A stretch of DNA of 64,000 nt, from assembly GCF_030247195.1 (NCBI RefSeq), contig NC_080672.1, positions 388,385,037 to 388,449,036 on the forward strand, given 5' to 3'. A program made the position numbers and the translations under genes. Shown here piece after piece: positions 59,690 through 64,000 of the stretch (the first letter of the stretch is position 1; the number at the start of each line of letters is the position of its first letter). Source of the stretch: Topomyia yanbarensis. Taxonomy: Eukaryota > Arthropoda > Insecta > Diptera > Culicidae. The notes under the pieces are model-generated. The model was not told the origin of the DNA, did no database searches, and saw only the letters and a list, made by a program, of their open reading frames with translations.

Positions 59690-61980
59690 GAGTTTGAAAT
59701 CAGGAATATGGAATCTAGAATTTGGTATCTGTTATCTGCAATTATAGGTGATTACAGCCGGATGCTGTGAGGGAAATGAGTAAGAGGGGGGGGGGGGGGG
59801 GGGCTAGTCCGCCTTCAAGTAAAAATATATTTGAACGATTTGGAAAATTAAATTTTGCATTTCAGAAGCGCAATTCCTGATAAAAGTGGCAAATAATTTC
59901 GCACATCTTACACAGAAATTATTTAATTGTTTCTCAAGGAAACTACTAAGGACTGCTGCCATAAATCTGAATTTAGAAATCTTAGAAGTGGAGCCTGGAA
60001 TCAAAAATTTGGAAGCTATAATTTGGGATCAAAAATAGACAAAATGGAAACTGGCACTAGGACTCTGGTATCTGAAATCGGATATCTGTGTCGAATCTGG
60101 ATTCAAAAATCTTTTTCTGGATTTTGAAATTTGAAACGTAGATTCTGGTGACTGAAATCTAGAATCTGGAGCCCAGAATCAGGAACTAAATATTTACTTT
60201 TTGAACCTGAAATCGGAAATCTAGAATCTGGAAGCTGGGATCCATTGTCTGCATTCTAGTTTCTGGAACTTGTAAACTGTAATGGTAAATATGGAATCTG
60301 CAATCTAGATTCTGGAATGCTGAATTCTGAAAATTTGGAATTTGTTATCTGAAAGCTGAATTTTGAAATTTAGAATTTCGAATGTGGGATCGGAGATCTG
60401 TAATCGGGAAATTGAGTTCGGTAATCCGCAGTCTGTCAGTTGGTATTTCAAATTAAAACTTTTACTGTGAATTCTGGAATCAGGAATCTCTTATCACAAA
60501 TAATGATTTTTTTTTCATTTTTGACAGAAGTGCTTATACCTTATTTTAGAGAGATATACAATACAGAAAACAGGGAAATACAGATCAAAATGGCGAGTTC
60601 AGCGATAGTAATTATGTGAAAAAAATCTCCCAGAGGCTGGATTCGCACTTATAACCCTCGGGACTCCGGCTAAATGCACAAACCCTTACGCTATCCCTGG
60701 GATAGGATGACATCCCAGAAAAAAAAACAAAATATGAGACCTTCACTCTGAAATTTGTGAAACGAATATAGAACGTGGATTCTTTAAACTGAAATCCATA
60801 GTCCGGAATCTGGTATTTTAAATTTCTGAAACCCGAGTCCCGAACCATGAATGCCAAAGCTCGCATTTGAAATCAGCAATCTAAAATTTAGAACTCCAAA
60901 TCCCAAATACCGAGTCTGGAACCTCCATTGTAGCATATAGAGCTTTGAACTTGGAATCTGCAGTCATCAATCCGGAATTAGGGGTCAAGAATCTGAAACC
61001 TGGTATTTCGCAAGTATATGCAGTCTCCTGAACATTCTGAGATTCTTAAATCCTGATTTTTGATTCAAAAATCCTGAAACTGTAATCTGGAATCTGGAGT
61101 AAGAATCTGGAACATAGAATCCGAACTTGCGAATCTAGAGGCTTCAATTTTAAATCTGGAATCCTATACTCGGAATTTGAAAATCTGGAATCTAAAATCT
61201 GGTATATGGATTCTGTCTTCTGCAATCTGAAATCTGGAGCTTGGTACATGGAATCTAAAAACTGAAACCTGGAATCTGCAATTAGGAATACAGAATAATG
61301 GATCATGAATCTGAAATCTTTTGTCAAAACTCTAGAATCTGGAACTAGAATATGAGAGTTAGGATCTTGTATCTCGCATCCGAAATGAAGAAAATTAGGA
61401 AGCTGTACGCTGGAATCTGGAATCGGGAATTGGAACTCTGGAATTTAGAATATGAAATCTTTGCTTGAAAATCTGGAATCGGGAATTTTTGTTTTGTCAT
61501 CCAAAATCTGTCTGCTGGAATTTCAAGTTGAAAGATTTACGGTGGAATCTAGAATCTAGCATTTTAAATTTCCCATCTTGAAGCCTGTATCCCGAACCAC
61601 GAATGTCAAATGTTGCATCTGGAATCTGTAATCGGAAAATTCGAACCCGGAGCCCCGAATATCGAATCTGTAATCATATTTCTAGCATCTGTAAATTTGA
61701 ACCTGGGAGCTGCGATCTGGAGCCATTAGTAAAAAATCTAAAAGCTCGAATCAGGATTTTGTAAAATTGCATCTAGATTCTGGAAGTTAGAAGTTGGAAT
61801 CTGAAGAATGATGTCTGGAATCGACAATTTAGATTCCGCAAGCCGCAGTCTCTCATATAGAATCTCTTTACGCTGGATTCTGAAATTTCAACAAGAAATG
61901 AATCCAAAATCTCTAATCTCTAATAGCTTCTTGAGTTCCTTATCTCGAATTCTGAAATCTGGAATAAGCCAGGAATCACT
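59690..61980. repeat. degenerate 7-bp satellite, higher-order copies B and partial C
   Basis: Parallels to copy A: the spacer at 59740-59950 matches 56520-56730 (ACACAGAAA, TCTCAAGGAA, ACTAAGGxCT). AGAAGTGGAGCCTGxAATCA occurs at 59976 and 56935. CCCGAGTCCCGAACCA with AATGxCAAAGCTCGCAT occurs at 60830 and 57762. A third version, ATCCCGAACCACGAATGTCAA, is at 61590. A G run lies at 59787-59803. Confidence 0.9.
60494..60740 (-). mobile_element. insertion with a tRNA-like, probable SINE head
   Basis: Non-satellite sequence inside copy B. Read on the reverse strand, GGGATAGCGTAAGGGTT resembles a polymerase III A box, and GTGCGAATCCAGCCTCTGGG, 35-45 bases later, a B box and acceptor-stem side. A-rich runs occur at both borders. 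It belongs to a different family from the other SINEs in the window. Only one copy was seen, so this is tentative. Confidence 0.5.
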
Positions 61981-61987
61981 GGGTCGA

Positions 61988-62066
61988 CTATAATAGCGTA
62001 GTTGGTAAATCGATTGCCTAGTACGCAGCTCACCTGGGTTCGATTACCTACCCCCGCACATAAAAC
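61988..62066 (+). mobile_element. tRNA-derived SINE, 3' truncated
   Basis: A box TAGCGTAGTTGG at 61994-62005, B box GGTTCGATTAC at 62037-62047, then CCCCGCACATAAAACTA. The body and tail are missing; the next repeat begins at about 62070. Confidence 0.85.
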
Positions 62067-62069
62067 TAC

Positions 62070-62260
62070 ACACCTAGAAAAAATAGTGTAAATTTACGTC
62101 TCCTGACCCTGACATATACGAGCATCAAAAATGACTTAGTTTTACGTTTGATTTTAATTTTACATGACCTTTAATTTCGTAAATCATGTAATTTTACTCC
62201 ACATACAGCGTTTGTTCTGAATGGTAGGAAGTGTAATTTTATGTTATTGTGCATGTAAAG
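62070..62260 (+). mobile_element. miniature element, inverted relative of 51886-52101, cut by F1
   Basis: CACCTAGAAAAAATAGTGT, AATTTACGTCTCCTGACC, GACATATACGAGCATC and GTAATTTTATGTTATTG match the reverse strand of 51886-52101. The sequence stops at 62260, where the F1 terminus starts. Confidence 0.7.
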
Positions 62261-63375
62261 TAGGGCATTGCAAAAAAATTTTTTTTTTGAATTCTCGAAG
62301 GCCCCCCTCTCATATTGTGACAAATGTCAAAGTAAGCTCAGATGCCAAATTTCACATCATTTGGACAATTTTAGACCCCCGCCCACTTCGCTTGAAATTT
62401 TTTGAAATTGGTGCTATGGGAAAATATGGAGGAAAAACACATTAAATACAATAACTTTGGAAGTAGCAATCAGAAAATTACAATTTATACCTCTTTTGAA
62501 AGGAAATAATTTTAGTATTTGAATAAAGATATATTTGTTTCTAGAAAAATACGGGAAAGTGGGGTACTGGGTCATTTTGGCCCCAAAATCCCCTATTTTT
62601 AATGATTTTTCTGCTCCGTGATGCAAATCATACATATTTTGTAGTTTTTCTAATGTGAAAAAATCTCAGAAATCGAACGGAACCCTTTTGACCTTAGTCC
62701 GAATACGAGAAGTTGGGGTTAAATGGCCTTTTGTCATTCATATTAAACTTCATCATTTTCTCGTGAATATATCTCTATTACTCTTCACTCAATTTTCATA
62801 AACTATACCTTATTGAACGTGGAAAATCCTTAGGATTATAACAAAAATAGATTCGTTACCGGTAAAATTCAGGAACATCAAATTATCTGACATATAGTGT
62901 CGATTTCACATTTTTATCATAAAATCGCACATATTAACTCCATTTTACAACAAAATTCTTATTTAATTTACTACTTTTAGTGTAAAATATGCTTAGGGAT
63001 CACATGAGAAAAGTTTCATTCCTGGAAAAATAGGGGCAGATGAGGTATTAGGACAAATAATGAAAAAAATGAGATTTGTAGAGTAAATATCAAAAAGTTT
63101 GATGTTTCTGAATTTTACCTTTAACGTTTTTATTTTTGTTTTATTCCTCAGAATTTTACACGTTCAATAAGTTACATTTTATGAAAATTGATTGAAGAAT
63201 AATAGTGATATATGCATGAGAAAATGATAAAATTTAATATGACTGACAAAAAGCCCTATAACCCCAACTTCTCGTATTCGGACTGAGGTCAAAAGGGTGC
63301 CGTTCGATTTCTGAGATTTTTTCACATTAGAAAAACTACAAAATATGTATGATTTGCACCACGGAGCAGAAAAAT
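62261..63375. mobile_element. F1 fold-back element, right arm truncated
   Basis: Starts with the F1 terminus TAGGGCATTGCAAAAA and follows the intact copy through the left arm, a somewhat longer loop and the inner right arm (AACCCCAACTTCTCGTATTC near 63260). It stops at CACGGAGCAGAAAAATT, about 350 bp short of the expected right end, where the composite repeat begins. No TA expansion in this copy. Confidence 0.85.
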
Positions 63376-64000
63376 TCAATATCTTGTGTATGAGGTAACT
63401 AGAATAAAATTCTAAACTACTGCATATTTGATATTAACTATGTTTATACCAACCTAATTCTCGCATCGAAACAAGATCAGGCCCGAGCGGACATGGCGGA
63501 ATTTGTACATTGAATGTCATGCTCGCAGCTCACCTGGGTTCGAATCCCAACCCCGCACACAGGAATAGAGATTTGTTATAGGAAAATTCCTAACCTGAAT
63601 GAAGAAGCGAATGACCTTAAGGTTAAAATGTCTATAATCGAAACAAAAATATGATCACATTTGTAAGGGTTAAACAATTAAATGGTTTGATTAGAAGTCA
63701 TGAGGTTGTCTTCAAATTTCGCCAATTTGAAATCGATTTTTTTGATTTATTGAATTTCCAATCTTCGAAAGCGCTGGATCAGTATCGAAAGTAATTATTG
63801 AAAGGAAAAACCCTGCTTCGGGTTGCCACTCCGGTTTTTGGAGACGAATTCCGTGTCTTCGTTCAGGTAAATCCGAATTCGCCCGGAATGGATTATTTTG
63901 CAATTTTGCGTTGCCCTTTTCTTTACCAGGAATCGCCCAGCACCCAGTCCTCATAAACATCATCCTCGGGTTGCAGGCCCTAATTGTTAAGGAGGGTCCC
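63376..64000 (-). mobile_element. composite repeat with a SINE inside (copy 2)
   Basis: Reverse orientation of 37727-38325. CAATATCTTGTGTATGA at 63378 matches the end of copy 1, and GGTTGCAGGCCCTAATTG near 63970 its start. It reaches the window edge. A reverse 83-codon frame (63712-63963) is repeat-derived. Confidence 0.75.
63483..63645 (+). mobile_element. tRNA-derived SINE within composite repeat copy 2
   Basis: B box GGTTCGAATCC at 63537-63547, CCCCGCACACAGGAATAG, TCCTAACCTGAATGAAG, GCGAATGACCTTAAGGTT and TCTATAATCGAAAC. The A box region is diverged. Confidence 0.82.

Overview
The window is a gene-poor, AT-rich piece of an insect nuclear genome, most likely from a culicine mosquito. I found no intact protein-coding gene. 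Almost everything that can be identified is mobile-element debris, simple repeat or satellite. The mosquito assignment is inference. It rests on tRNA-derived SINEs with conserved A and B boxes and a common tail, an RTE-type non-LTR retrotransposon, a repeat tail near 7690-7972 of a type I associate with Aedes and Culex genomes, many TA-flanked miniature elements, and very low gene density.

Layout. 1-8.5 kb: a long ATT microsatellite, an old copy of a fold-back element (family F1), a fragment of a second fold-back family (F2), an apparently single-copy non-coding block (3.9-6.2 kb), and a repeat carrying a CA microsatellite. 8.8-8.9 kb: a textbook insect core promoter (CRE, TATA, Inr, DPE) with no gene attached. 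10-13.9 kb: a large F2 fold-back with a nested TA-flanked element, then a single-arm copy. 14.6-15.3 kb: SINEs. 15.7-17.1 kb: a degenerate 9-bp satellite. 19.4-20 kb: a decayed reverse transcriptase interrupted by a SINE. 20-23 kb: repeats and a TA tract. 23.2-24.4 kb: a non-LTR element holding only ORF1 (RRM-like plus CCHC) joined directly to its 3' tail. 26-30 kb: small inverted-repeat elements and a recurring 15-bp motif. 31.4-36.3 kb: an A-rich strand-biased tract split by a 3.5-kb hAT-like element with CGG-rich ends and an 8-bp target duplication. 36.6-37.4 kb: a pogo-like miniature element. 41.4-42.6 kb: a dead Tc1/mariner-type transposon with a second element nested in its transposase. 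43-43.8 kb: coding-like fragments of unknown identity. 44.1-48.6 kb: an RTE retrotransposon (reverse strand) cut in its endonuclease by a 1.5-kb F1 fold-back with a perfect 8-bp target duplication. 51.6-52.9 kb: another inverted-repeat element. 56.4-62 kb: a degenerate 7-bp satellite in higher-order units, split by a 1.1-kb solo LTR. 62-64 kb: SINE, miniature element, F1 copy and a composite repeat also present near 38 kb.

The window reads as layers of nested insertions whose relative order can often be worked out from target-site duplications. The least expected items are the ORF1-only retroelement, the F1 fold-back family, the hAT-like element with no visible transposase, the two short-unit satellites and the orphan core promoter.
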